From Struthidea cinerea (taxonomy: Eukaryota > Chordata > Aves > Passeriformes > Corcoracidae), in the NCBI GenBank assembly GCA_013397865.1, contig VZTI01000620.1:766245-830244 (forward strand): DNA of 64,000 bases, given 5' to 3'. Numbering within the stretch: the first letter of the stretch is position 1; each line of letters starts with the position of its first letter. Shown here piece after piece: positions 24,001 to 34,358 of the stretch. The notes under the pieces are model-generated. The model did not search any database. It saw only the letters and a program-made list of their open reading frames with translations, and was not told the DNA's origin. A program made the position numbers and the translations under genes.

Positions 24001-24466
24001 ATGAACCGTGACAATTGTTCAACAGTAATTTTGTGACTCCTCAAGGTATAAGACAAAGGAAGATCAGGAAACTGAGTGAACAGCATTTCTTCTGAATTTT
24101 CCACAATTAGAACACAGCTTTCTATTTGCACTGGTAAATTCATCTATAGCCATTCCTACATTTTTATTTTTTTTCCCCCCAAAGTTTATTGCAAGAAATC
24201 TAGATTGAACAACAGAATATGAACTGATAGCTAAGGAACTACAGCTGGAGATTTTGGTAACAGTAGCTGTCCTAGTGTACAATTAAGTACATGTATTTAG
24301 AGCTGAATACGAAACCTTAAAATGTAAATTCTTTTCCTTTTAAGAAATTCTATGCTGGTTTTTGTTGGAGCGGCTGGAAACTGCAGGGAAGTTTACAACC
24401 AGTCTTCTAAAATCCTAATATTATTGGATTAGAAAAGTATTTATTTGTGCTAAAAATAACAGTTTT

Positions 24467-24472
24467 AATAAA
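24467..24472 (+). terminator. SYTL5: Candidate poly(A) signal for SYTL5
   Basis: AATAAA lies in an AT-rich context 1.46 kb after the stop. An earlier AATAAA at 23604-23609 is an alternative. There is no experimental support in the sequence itself. Confidence 0.35.
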
Positions 24473-27400
24473 ATTATTTGTTTCATTATGCATAAGTTAT
24501 TTCAAAATTCTGATATGACTTTTAAAAGTCATTGGAGGTACTGCTTGTACTGCTTGCCCAGTTGGAGACTCACCATTTTCAGGAATTAGCAAATCATCTT
24601 TGAAAATGAAAATTCTCCTATAGACTCTCACATTGGGAACTGAAAGTCAGTGGTTACTCGAGAAAACCGACTTCATTTTCCTTCTTCATCTTTTCTTCAT
24701 TTTATTCTGAAGTTCTGTTCAAATTGGGCAGCGAGGGAAGTCTAGTTTGGTTTTAGCTGACTTTTAATTTTCCCGACCTAAACAATTCTGTCATTCTACA
24801 ATTCTGTGCCGCAGATGCTGTGAGCTGATAAATTAGAACACAAATACCAAGCACATAACATTTTATGACCTTGTTCTTATCACAATAGTCTGTCTTTAAG
24901 TATTAGATTATTTTTTTATCAGTATCTTCCAAAGAAAAACCAAACCTAACTTTTGACACCTAAACTACCTCTCTCTTTAACAGAATTGTTTTGAATTGTC
25001 TTGGCTGCTTGTACTACAAACCTGAATTTATTTTGGGAATAATGATATTACATTGACATGTAGGCACAAACTTGATTTTTTTCTTTTGCTAGAAGTTGTT
25101 TCAAACAGTTAAAGTTTGTTGAATCTAAAGAGAATGGTTCTTCAAGGTAAAATTCCAGCTAGAGTTTTAGAGGAACATTGTGCTGTTGAATGGTTGGCTT
25201 TGATTCATTTTGATGGTGAAAATGGCAAAAATAATAACAAAAAAACTCCTCCAAGTTGGACCTTAGAATGGGCATCTTTTCATTTGCCAAACCGAAAAAC
25301 TTAAAATATTTTTAAATTGAATTTACTTTTGCATGGAGCACAAGCATTTGCCTAATTTTTGAATGGCACTTCCTAACCTTCTAAGCATGAGCATTTCAGC
25401 TAAACCATGTCTTGCTTTGAAACAAAAAAGTTTGTATTTTACTGCTTCAACTTCTGCCCATTTTGGTCCTAAGGCCGAGTTTGTGATGAATGGTCTCATC
25501 TGGGAAGTGCCACCCAGCACATACATGGGCTTTAAGCTCTGCCTTTCCTTGCAAAGGGCCAAAATATTGCTCTGAGCAACACCTGAAATTCCAGGCTGCG
25601 CTGTGAACAGGCTGCAGTTCAGCATATGGAAGGAATAGTTTCACCTGGGAAGTAATTCTGGCCAAGGTGGTGGTGTTTGCCATTGATGGGCTTTGGAGTA
25701 GAACAGTGAAATCACCTCCTGGCTTAGCAGGGACAGTTCTGCAGCAGGGTGTCAATATAAAAGGTGTCACACCCACCAGAGGCTCGGAGAGATGATCAGC
25801 ATCAGATAAACACTGGAGCAATTTGGAAAGTTTTGCTGTTCTCTGATGTTATCAGCTCATTTGTAGGAATCATCTGATTTATGGAAAATGCCACATTTAA
25901 TTATGTCTCTCATCTCTTTGTTCTCTTCTTCTGTAAAGATGGTTTATGGTTTGGAAAAAGCACAAGATGATTAACTGCAGATGTGATTTCTTGTTTCCCG
26001 GATATTTGAATTAATTGCCCATAATTGTGCGTCATCATGTACTGTGTGTTACCAGGCTGAACAGAAAGACAGAAAGCCAGGAATTAGACCAAAGCCTTCC
26101 TTTTCTATGTGCATTTATGGTATTGAAGGTGCATTAATGGTTTATTCAGAGCTAATTTTTAGGAGGAAATAGCCACAATTTTAACATTGATTCATAAACT
26201 CCTGCCCTGAGTATATAAATACAATAGAGCTGACATTTCTGAAGTTTTTTTCTACACAGACCTGAACAACTGAAACTGCATCAGTGGAGAAGAAATCAGC
26301 TCTATGGTGGGTTTGGAAAATGTGTTACAAAACACATTTTACTCTCATACATATTTTTCTAGCAAGGTTTGTGATTAAATTTTGAGGGTTTGACCCCTTA
26401 AAGAAGAATAAAAGTACAACTTTTGCTGTAAAAAGTCAAGTGGGGCCAGTAAATACATCAATAGACAGTGCCAGTATCTATCAAAAAGAGCTGATGCCAA
26501 GGGCTTTCCAAGCCATGCCAACAGATTTTGGTACCCAGCCCTGCACTCTGGTGGCTTTCTCTACCAGCTGTATGGGGACTTGAGGCTTCCAAACCTGCTT
26601 GCATGTTGAGATACCAAAAGCAGGGTAAAACAGGTTTGAAATGTCCTCCCCATCTCCTCTACCTCCACCATGTTACACAAATGAGATGGAAGCTGAAAAG
26701 ACTGAGGGATGATGTTGCCATCTTCCTGTGCTAATCCAAGCACCACTGCCCTCCTTGGATGCCTTTCAGATGCCACATTTTTTCATCTTTCTTTCCCTGC
26801 TGGAATGGTTTAAGAGAGAAAGCATTGGAACAGTAAGCATGTTTTGATCACTGAGCATTAGACTGGAAGCTTTGTCTTCTGTGCCTCTTCTAATACAGAT
26901 TATGCTGAGGTAGCATGAACGAAGCATTTTTATATATTAATTTTTGATTTTTCTTTTCCTGACTGGTTAAGCCCTACTAAATGCAATTATTCTAAGTTGT
27001 ATTCTGCAAAATATCAACTCAACTATAACAGCAGAGCAGCCTTTGAGCATCCACTGGTCCTAATGGATAAGAAGAAGTAACAGGAGGGTTGTACTTAGTC
27101 TGGTGTAATTTTGACTTCTTGATGGGTCGGCACATCGCCCAGCTTCAGGAATGTAAAGCTTGCAGTTTGCTCTGTAGCATCAATGAAGAAAAAGGCTGCT
27201 TGGATCTCTTACACCTCTGGAGAAGAGATAAGAGTCCTAGTTCCACAGCTGTCTGGTTTGTGGGCTCACACAAGATAGTAAGAGTTGTACCTGAGTCTTT
27301 GCAAGGGTCTTTCTTCCCTTCATCCCTCCCTTCAGTTCACCAGCCCTGACCAGAAGACTCTCCCTGGACACTGATCCCCAGTGTGTGGGAGGAGGCAGCA

Positions 27401-28627
27401 TGCAGAAGTGAAGGGAGAGCCCCACTAATTTTCTTCTATATGAGGTTAAGACTGGAATTTTCCTTTGCTAACACACAGTATTGATTTTCAGCACTTTGCC
27501 ACTATGACAGAAACCAGTATCTTCTGAGACATGGCCCATGCACTTTATAAAATTTTTTTTACAGTAATTACAAAGATATGTTTTTTTAAAATTTATTTTT
27601 TACCCCCAGAAATGTTAACATTTGAGAACCCTAGAGAAACAGTGGTGAATTCCAGAACAGGATGCAGACTTCTATTTGCAGCGATGGCCTTTACCACAGC
27701 TCAGCAGGCATTGCTGAGAAGCACGCTAGCAGAACCTTACCACTGTGCCCATGAACTTCCTACCTGGTGATTTCACGTTTGCAAATGCTGTTTAATAAGT
27801 GGTAATAATACAGTGTTACTTATACTGTGTATATTGACACTGGAAACTGAATCGCAGCTTGCTTCTTAGGTGTTTTTTTAGGTTGCTTTCGAAACGCACC
27901 CTTGCTGCATTTTTTATTTAGATTATTTATTTCAACAATTCTACTTTGTGGCAATAACATATATATACGGCCGTGTGCTACTGCTCCTGACAGCTCCGTG
28001 TAGATTTCTGAGGATAGTTCTAATTGTTGAGGTTTGCCTAAAGCCAAGCATAGTCGTTTGCTGCAGCAATTAGAGAATGTCACATATCCTCGTGCTGCCT
28101 TTGTTCTGCTGAAAACCTGTTGCTAGAAATGTGTTTAATTACTCTTCTGGACATGAATGGTAGTAGCAGTAAATGGCATTGCAGTATGTTAAGTTCTGCC
28201 CAAATTAAGACAAAGCAAAGTTTTCTGCTGAGAATATTTTTGTACTGTGCATTGTACATTGTTTTGTGGACAAAGGTGGCTGTTTTCAGCTGTTGTCAAG
28301 ATTTCTGTTATGTCTTTTAAATTAAAATACTGAAAAGTTGCTGTGTCTTTGTCTCTCCTAAAATGAATTACAGCAAACTATGTCTCCTGGGAACATCCCA
28401 TATTATCTCACTGAAGTAGTGACTAATGCAAGAGGCCTGGCATGTCTTCACCATTGATGGTGTCTGGCTTGTTTTGGTCTTAAAAGTATAGAAATTCAGC
28501 TATTTTTTATTTCAGAAGCATTAAATCTGATTTTTTAAAATATTTTAAGAAATAGGGAAGTGCACTGTTCTCTTCCTTCTTGCTACAAAATTATTTTACA
28601 TGTGCTTTAACTCTGCCTGTTCACCAG

Positions 28628-28696
28628 GACCTTCCCTCCATCCCTGAATCTCCTGCTTCTTCCCTAGTTCAAGGTCCTGCCCACCTGAAAATCCAG
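28628..28696 (+). other. Exon-like open segment, unassigned
   Basis: Preceded by a pyrimidine-rich stretch ending in caccag and followed by gtatgt. It is 69 nt, open as 23 codons (starts DLPSIPESPASS). It would splice in phase 0 to the segment starting at 29465. Function unknown; it may be part of a non-coding transcript or chance. Confidence 0.2.
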
Positions 28697-29464
28697 GTAT
28701 GTTCAAAATGCATCTTTTCTGTAATTGCTAGTTCTGATTTCTTTTTTATTATTATTTTAAGAAAAAACATTTGACCCCTCAATTTACACTTTCAGCACAG
28801 TCATGTTCACTTCAACTTACCTCAGAGCCGAGGGCTCTCTTGCATCTTGTGGTTCTCCAGTTCCCTGGGCTTTTGTGTCTTGCTGTGGCTTTGCCAGTGA
28901 GAAAGGAGGCAATCCCTGCTCCTGGGCTCTGGCCTTGTGCTGCCTCTGCTCGCTTTGGAGCAGTCCCAAAGTCTGGCTCAGTTCCTGTGCCCAGGTTAAG
29001 GGGAGACCACCTCGGCAGGGCTCAGGGGTCTCTTGGGCACAGGCTCTTTTGCCCTCACACCACTCTTGTCTAGCTCGTCCCTGTGCTGGTTCTGGCCTTT
29101 ATGGGCAGGTCAGACACCCGAAAACTGGAAGGCAGCTGCCGATAGGGAAGAGCCCTCCTGCCATTTCTCTGCTCTTTGTACCTTTGCTCAAGACTGTACT
29201 TAAGGACTTGCTTGGGGGTCTGGAAGACACCTCTGTCACTCCTATACAACTGAACTGCAGTCCCTTCTCCCTTTCTCTTTGAGGTGATAGATGACAAATT
29301 CTCCTTGTAAATTTGAAGTACGGGCCATCCTAATTACTGAAATTCAGGTCTTGGTATTTTCTGGCTGAGTGGGTAGCAATGGGAGATATGTTGCTAACTA
29401 GATAGGCACTAGCTCATTCTGCATGGACACTGGCATTCCCATTTGTTTCCTCTGTGTTTGACAG

Positions 29465-29779
29465 AGCATGCAGCAGCTGGACCACTGCTTCAAAGAGGCC
29501 AGAGAAAAAAGGCATGTGCTCTCCTCAGCTGCCCATGTCGTCACTGGCTCCTCTAGCCCAGGCAGCCTTGCTGCTCTCCTGTGCCTCCCAGCATCTGCAG
29601 ATGGTTTCCCACTCTTCCCTTCACCAAGCTGCCATAAAAATCTTTTCCAGCCACAAATGGGGAGAGTGAAATGGGCAGCAGGTACATGGCCAAGAGGAGC
29701 TGTGCCACCTCCTGATGGTGTGGAGCACGCACTCCCTTTTCCCTTTCTGTGGATGTACTGCAGGAGCAGAGACTGGTGA
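29465..29779 (+). other. Exon-like open segment, unassigned
   Basis: Preceded by tgtttgacag and open in phase 0 from SMQQLDHCFKEAREKRH to a TGA at 29777-29779. The first 20 residues look helical and charged; the rest is compositionally ordinary. I do not recognise the product, and coding status is doubtful. Confidence 0.18.
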
Positions 29780-31360
29780 GTGGCTGGAAGTGATCAGGTG
29801 CTGAGATTGCACAGTCTGAGCTCTATTATTTCCCCACCACAATTTAAAAAGTGGGTTGTGATCGTAAGAGGATTTAAATATACTCCAGGTTACTCTTTAG
29901 CCTCTGCATTTTCATTAATTATGTGATGCAGTCTGACTCATGCTCTTATGTAAGTACTGAGCTGTAATGAAGCCCCATGTTGTGGTCGTTTAGCGCAGAG
30001 CTGTAAAGGATCATTGGTGTTTTCATTAAAATGCAACACTTTCTGTCCCAGAGGCCTTTGAATTTCAAGAATAGGGACGTGCAACTTCAAATTTTGCCTC
30101 TCCTCTGCAGCTGTAGAGGAGGTGTGTGACAGCAGGGGTTGTTCTCATCTAATTAGGTGGATTATTGCGTAGAATCTGGGGAAAATCAGGCCATTTACAA
30201 AATTGTTTTCTACTGATAAATTGCTGCCTCCCACAATTTATCTCAATAGTTTTGTTTGCAAAAGATACTGGATGTCAGGAACAGTAATTCTTTTCTCATC
30301 TGAAATAACAGAAGTCTTCTGGTTCTTACTCAGAACCTCCAGAGTGATGTAGGAACCTCCAGCCCTTGACTGTATCCACACACTGTGATGTGTCACATCT
30401 CCTGCAATAAACAGCCTGGAGGTGGGATGGAAAGGACAAGACTTATGGCAGGTCTGATATTCGTGTTCTAAATCAGATTTGCATTTTGACTGCAGTGGTA
30501 GGATTAGAGCTATGGCAAGAAGAGCTGTGTTGGTAGCACCAGAGAGACTCCAGACAGCGTAACTTTGAAGCAGGGGAATTTTCTGCTAAACCTTTAATAA
30601 AAAAAGTGCACCGGTGTAGATACCAAACCTTGCTTATGCAATGTTATTTTTCTGGGACCAAAAGTGTACAGGATGAATTACTGGAATATATTTGCATATA
30701 TAAATGCTGGGCTAAAGCCAGAAATACTAAATCCCTTGTTTGAACACTCCTAAAAGGCCATTCTACCAAATCCCTGCATACCATACATGCAGGCTGATTT
30801 GACTCCAACAGACTGCACATGGTGTTTTTCACTGTTCCCCACAAAAATGTACAACAGAAAATGCCAGAAACCTTGTATTACTAATCAAGAACAGCTTTCC
30901 TTAATCATAGGATTTTAATAGATGTTCTGTGCAGAATTACCTAGTAATCCAATCACTCATGCACTCTCCTCCACTTAATTCAATTTCCTGTAACAGCCTA
31001 GTGATTGCAGTCACTTTCCTGATTGTAGCAATTGTAAAGCCCTGCTCCTGTTCACCCAGTCGTGAAAGATGACTGGATTCACTGACTCTGTACCTAAATC
31101 AACAGCAGCAGATTGGAATTGCAGCAATACAGGAGAAAAATCAGACCCATTTGAGGTTGTTTTTTTTAAATTAGATTTTAAATCACTGGAAATCAGTTGC
31201 TCTGCTTTTTCAGTGAGGAAAGTGAGGAGAAAAAACCACTAAACCTGTCCACCTGTGATTCATGCTATAAGCATGTGCATGCTGAAGAACCTGAGCCAGA
31301 GAACTGGGGCTGCAGCAGTCTGTGTATGGATGTGTCCTCGGGCTGTTTCTGTTCCACAGG

Positions 31361-31800
31361 CACAGAATCACAGAATGGTTTGGGTTGGAAGGGACCTTAA
31401 AGATCATCTCGTTCCAACCTCCCTGCTGTGGGCAGGGGACCTCCCACTAGGCATGCTGCTGAGAGCCCCACCCCACCTGGCCCTAAACACCTCCCGATTC
31501 CAGTGCCTCATCACCCTCACAGTAAAGAATTTCTTACTAACATCTAATCTAAACCTGTCCTCCTTCAGCTTAAGGCTTTTTCTATCACTTCATGTCCTCC
31601 TGAAAGTCCCTCTCCAGCTCTCTTGTAGCCCTCTTTAGGCTGCTCTATGGTCTCCCCAGAGCCTTCTCTTCTCCAGGCTGAACAGCCCCAATGCTCTCAG
31701 CCTGTCTCTGTAGTAGAGGTGCTCCAGCCCTTGGACCTCCTTAGTGGTGCTTCTCTGGGCTCCTCCCAGAGGTCCATGTCCTTGGTGTACCCAGCCCTGA
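31361..31800 (-). mobile_element. CR1 retrotransposon, 5'-truncated copy
   Basis: It begins with CACAGAATCACAGAATGG and GGTTGGAAGGGACCTTAAAG, the reverse complement of the CR1 3' end. It continues through typical blocks: CTCACAGTAAAGAATTTCTT, TCTAATCTAAACCTGTCCTC, CTCCAGGCTGAACAGCCCC and GGTCCATGTCCTTGGTGT. About 440 bp are recognisable. It lies in intergenic DNA. Confidence 0.92.
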
Positions 31801-33335
31801 TTTCCTTAACCACTGACTCTCCTAGGCAGCAGAAGGAAGGCAGCTTGGGGTACAGCTGTGTCCACCACCCCATGGGCTCTTACCCTCCTTGCTCCTTTAC
31901 AGTGGCCTCCAGACTGACTTTATTTTTGGTTTGGTCAGGTCTGGAAGAGAAATGGTATTTCTGTGATTTTTGTCACCAATCCTGTCCTTGCCCCTTAATC
32001 CTAACAGCAACACTTGGAATGGTTCAGGGCTTCTTTGCTGCTCAGTTGCCCATCCTGGCAAAGTTGGCACCACCACCTGCAGAGTTCAGGGTGTATCCTG
32101 ATCTTCTTGGCCTTTGGCATCAGCACTGCAGGGCCAAGCCATGCTGTCATAGCTGCTCTTGGGTGTTCAGCAACACTCTCCTAACACTGGGAAGCAGATC
32201 ATCCTGTTCAGAAGACACGGCATACCCCCACACACCTCCTCCTTGGTGCTGTCAGGCTTCAGACCACAAATTAGCTTTTGCTAGCTGGTGTCGAGGCTGA
32301 CTTACCTCTCTTCACATCCACTCCCTCATTAATTCACTTGCAGGACCAATCTTTTTAAAAGAGTTTTTTTGTGTGTGTGTAATTTCAGAAGATGTGAGAG
32401 ATCAAATTCTGGTGAGGAATGCTTTAAAGATGCTGGTAAAACTGTTCTGCTGATAGCAGTGTAAAATTTAAAACTCTTACCTTATGGTCAAAGTCAAACA
32501 AGGATTTGGCTGAAAAAACACTGTGCTCTTGAGGGGCAGCACAGATGCTGGTGTGCATTTCAGACATGTCAAATTAGGCACCAAACCCTGTGAACAGGCA
32601 TCCAAAGCTGTAACTCTCAGTTTTCACGCCTCTGATGCTTGTATTCTTCATGCGTGATGTGTATTCTTTGCAGTGGATTGTCAAGATTGCGGGCTATAAT
32701 AAAACAAATGAAAATTTTTTCCTGTTTTGATTGCTTCCTAATATTTTTTATCAAACAGGGAACTTTTTTTGTTAATTTGAAAGTGATGACTCGGAAACAA
32801 GTATTTTCACAGCTCTGGAAGTGACATACCCTCAATGAAGTTTCCCTGGAGTAATGTTTCCCTGCCATTGAAGCAACAGCCTGGTCTGTCTCCAAGATGA
32901 AGAAGGAAAAAAATCTGCTACTCCACGACTGCTGGACATTAAAAGCCAGAAGCAGAAGTGTAGCAGGTAAGAGCATATGTGTCTACTAAGCACTGCAGTA
33001 CAAGGGCTTTAGTAATTACTGCCCATCCTCTACACTGATCACTGTTCCTTTATCATATTCCCTCTGGCAATGACTTCCATGCTCCTCCTATCGCAAATTT
33101 TCTCCTTGCTGCTGCTGAAAATCGATGCTTGTGTTGCCTTTGGATCATTCTTTTTGTCTGTGATTGACCATATTTTTAGTGGAACTAAAAGGTACCAGCT
33201 TGTATACTTTCAATGTGAGGCTAATGCCTGCTATAATGGTTTGCAGAAAGGTATTTTGAACCAACTTTGGTATAAATCGACCAACTTTAAACCCCAAAAG
33301 GAATTTCAGACAACTATCTGTTTGCAAAACAATAT

Positions 33336-33347
33336 TTTATTAATAAA
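33336..33347. terminator. Palindromic poly(A) signal TTTATTAATAAA
   Basis: AATAAA reads on both strands from one 12-bp perfect palindrome. On the minus strand it is the best poly(A) signal I see downstream of the SRPX stop, about 840 bp past it; none lies in the CR1-free 190 bp next to the stop. The distance makes it a candidate only. Confidence 0.35.
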
Positions 33348-34177
33348 AAGAATTATAAACAGTAAGAGAGAACCCCCAATTTTACACTGAATGAAAAATC
33401 CAAAATAAACTCCCAGAAACGTGCCTCAGTTCTTCACTCTCTGTACAAGAAATTCCATTAGGTAGTAAATCCTACATCCACATTCATCCAGCTGTGGGGT
33501 CCCCAGCAGGAGGACTGACATCAACCTGTCAGAGCAAGTCCAGAGAAGGCCACCAAGGTGATCATAGGGATGGAGCACCTCTCCTGTGAGGAAAGGCTGG
33601 GGGATTGTTCAGCCTGGAAAAGAGAAGGCTTAGGGGTGACCTAATTGTGGCCTTCCGGTTCCTGAACAGAGCTTACAGGAAAGATGGAGAAGGACTTTTT
33701 TACAAGAGCCTGGAGTGACAGACAAGGGGGAATGGCTTCAACTTGTAAGACAACAGATTTGGATTAGATATTAGGGAAAAATTCTTCACCGTGAGGGTGG
33801 TGAGGCACTGGCACAGGTTGCCCAGAGAAGCTGTGGATGCCCCCCCACCCCTGGCAGTGTTCAAGGCCAGGTTGGATGGGGCTCTGAGAAACCTGATCTA
33901 GTGCAAGACGTCCCTGTCCATGGCAGCAAGGTTTGAACTAGATGATCTTTAAGGTCACTTCCAACCCAGGCCATTCTGTGATCTAAAGATGACTGAAAGT
34001 ACAAAAGAGCATTGTGCACACTTCTATGCAGAGCAGCTACATGGCTGGACAGATTTACCAATACACACAAAAAAATCACATGAGTGATTAAAAAAGCCAT
34101 GCTTTGTGTAGCACCAAGGGGAGAATTATCAGGATTAAAAAAAATTCACTGACAACCGTAGGCCCTGAAGTGCTGAA
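33342..34177 (-). other. SRPX: Probable SRPX 3' UTR
   Basis: Region between the SRPX stop (34178-34180) and the first good minus-strand AATAAA. It contains a CR1 copy in the opposite orientation (33495-33984). The extent is inferred from the poly(A) signal. Confidence 0.4.
33495..33984 (+). mobile_element. CR1 retrotransposon with intact 3' end
   Basis: Plus-strand CR1. Recognisable blocks are GTCCAGAGAAGGCCACCAAG, TGAGGAAAGGCTGGGGG, TTCAGCCTGGAAAAGAGAAG, AAAAATTCTTCACCGTGAGG and GAACTAGATGATCTTTAAGG, ending in CCATTCTGTGATCT. About 490 bp. It lies just downstream of the SRPX stop codon, antisense to that gene. Confidence 0.94.
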
Positions 34178-34358
34178 TTAGGGACACGACTGACCAATTT
34201 CTGCTTGCAGTTTCATCTCATCTTTTCTCAAGGGAAATTTGTCAATAAGGGCAAAGAGCTCAGCTGGTGTTGCTGGGAAAGGGTAGCGCTCCTTGTCCAT
34301 GCCGTGCTTGTCCATCACCACGATGTTGAAATTGTAATGGGGGATCCTCAGCAGCAGC
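34178..34358 (-). CDS. SRPX: SRPX exon 10: DUF4174 end and stop
   Basis: The acceptor is ctttgcag. One base, 59 codons and TAA. It encodes LLLRIPHYNFNIVVMDKHGM, then DKERYPFPATPAELFALIDK and FPLRKDEMKLQAEIGQSCP. DKHGMDKERY and FPLRKxEM are shared with mammals. The stretch between them (PFPATPAELFA) differs from the mammalian SLVMPVALF. Confidence 0.96.

Larger units (their letters stand above)
23009..24490 (+). other. SYTL5: Probable SYTL5 3' UTR
   Basis: This is non-coding sequence directly after the SYTL5 stop. It contains AATAAA signals at 23604-23609 and 24467-24472, the latter in an AT-rich stretch that makes a reasonable end about 1.46 kb past the stop. A strong hairpin (23959-23996) falls inside it. 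The transcript end is inferred and could be elsewhere. Confidence 0.5.
24491..33320. other. Intergenic region between convergent SYTL5 and SRPX
   Basis: No recognised protein-coding gene. Contents are a CR1 copy near 31361-31800, an exon-like pair near 28628-28696 and 29465-29779, and otherwise unremarkable AT-rich DNA. The open frame at 31647-32300 begins inside the CR1 and runs on without any recognisable domain. The stretch 25320-25830 has a moderately long minus-strand frame but no family I know. Confidence 0.6.

Noticed and set aside
25447..25821. 124-codon minus-strand frame in the intergenic region
   Set aside because: Looks like an old repeat or random frame; I could not assign a family and the overlapping frames are equally open.
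28803..29282. 159-codon open frame, plus strand
   Set aside because: A second frame over the same stretch is also open, which fits local GC composition; no homology recognised.
31647..32300. 217-codon open frame on the plus strand
   Set aside because: It starts inside an antisense CR1 copy and runs into unique DNA; no recognisable domain.
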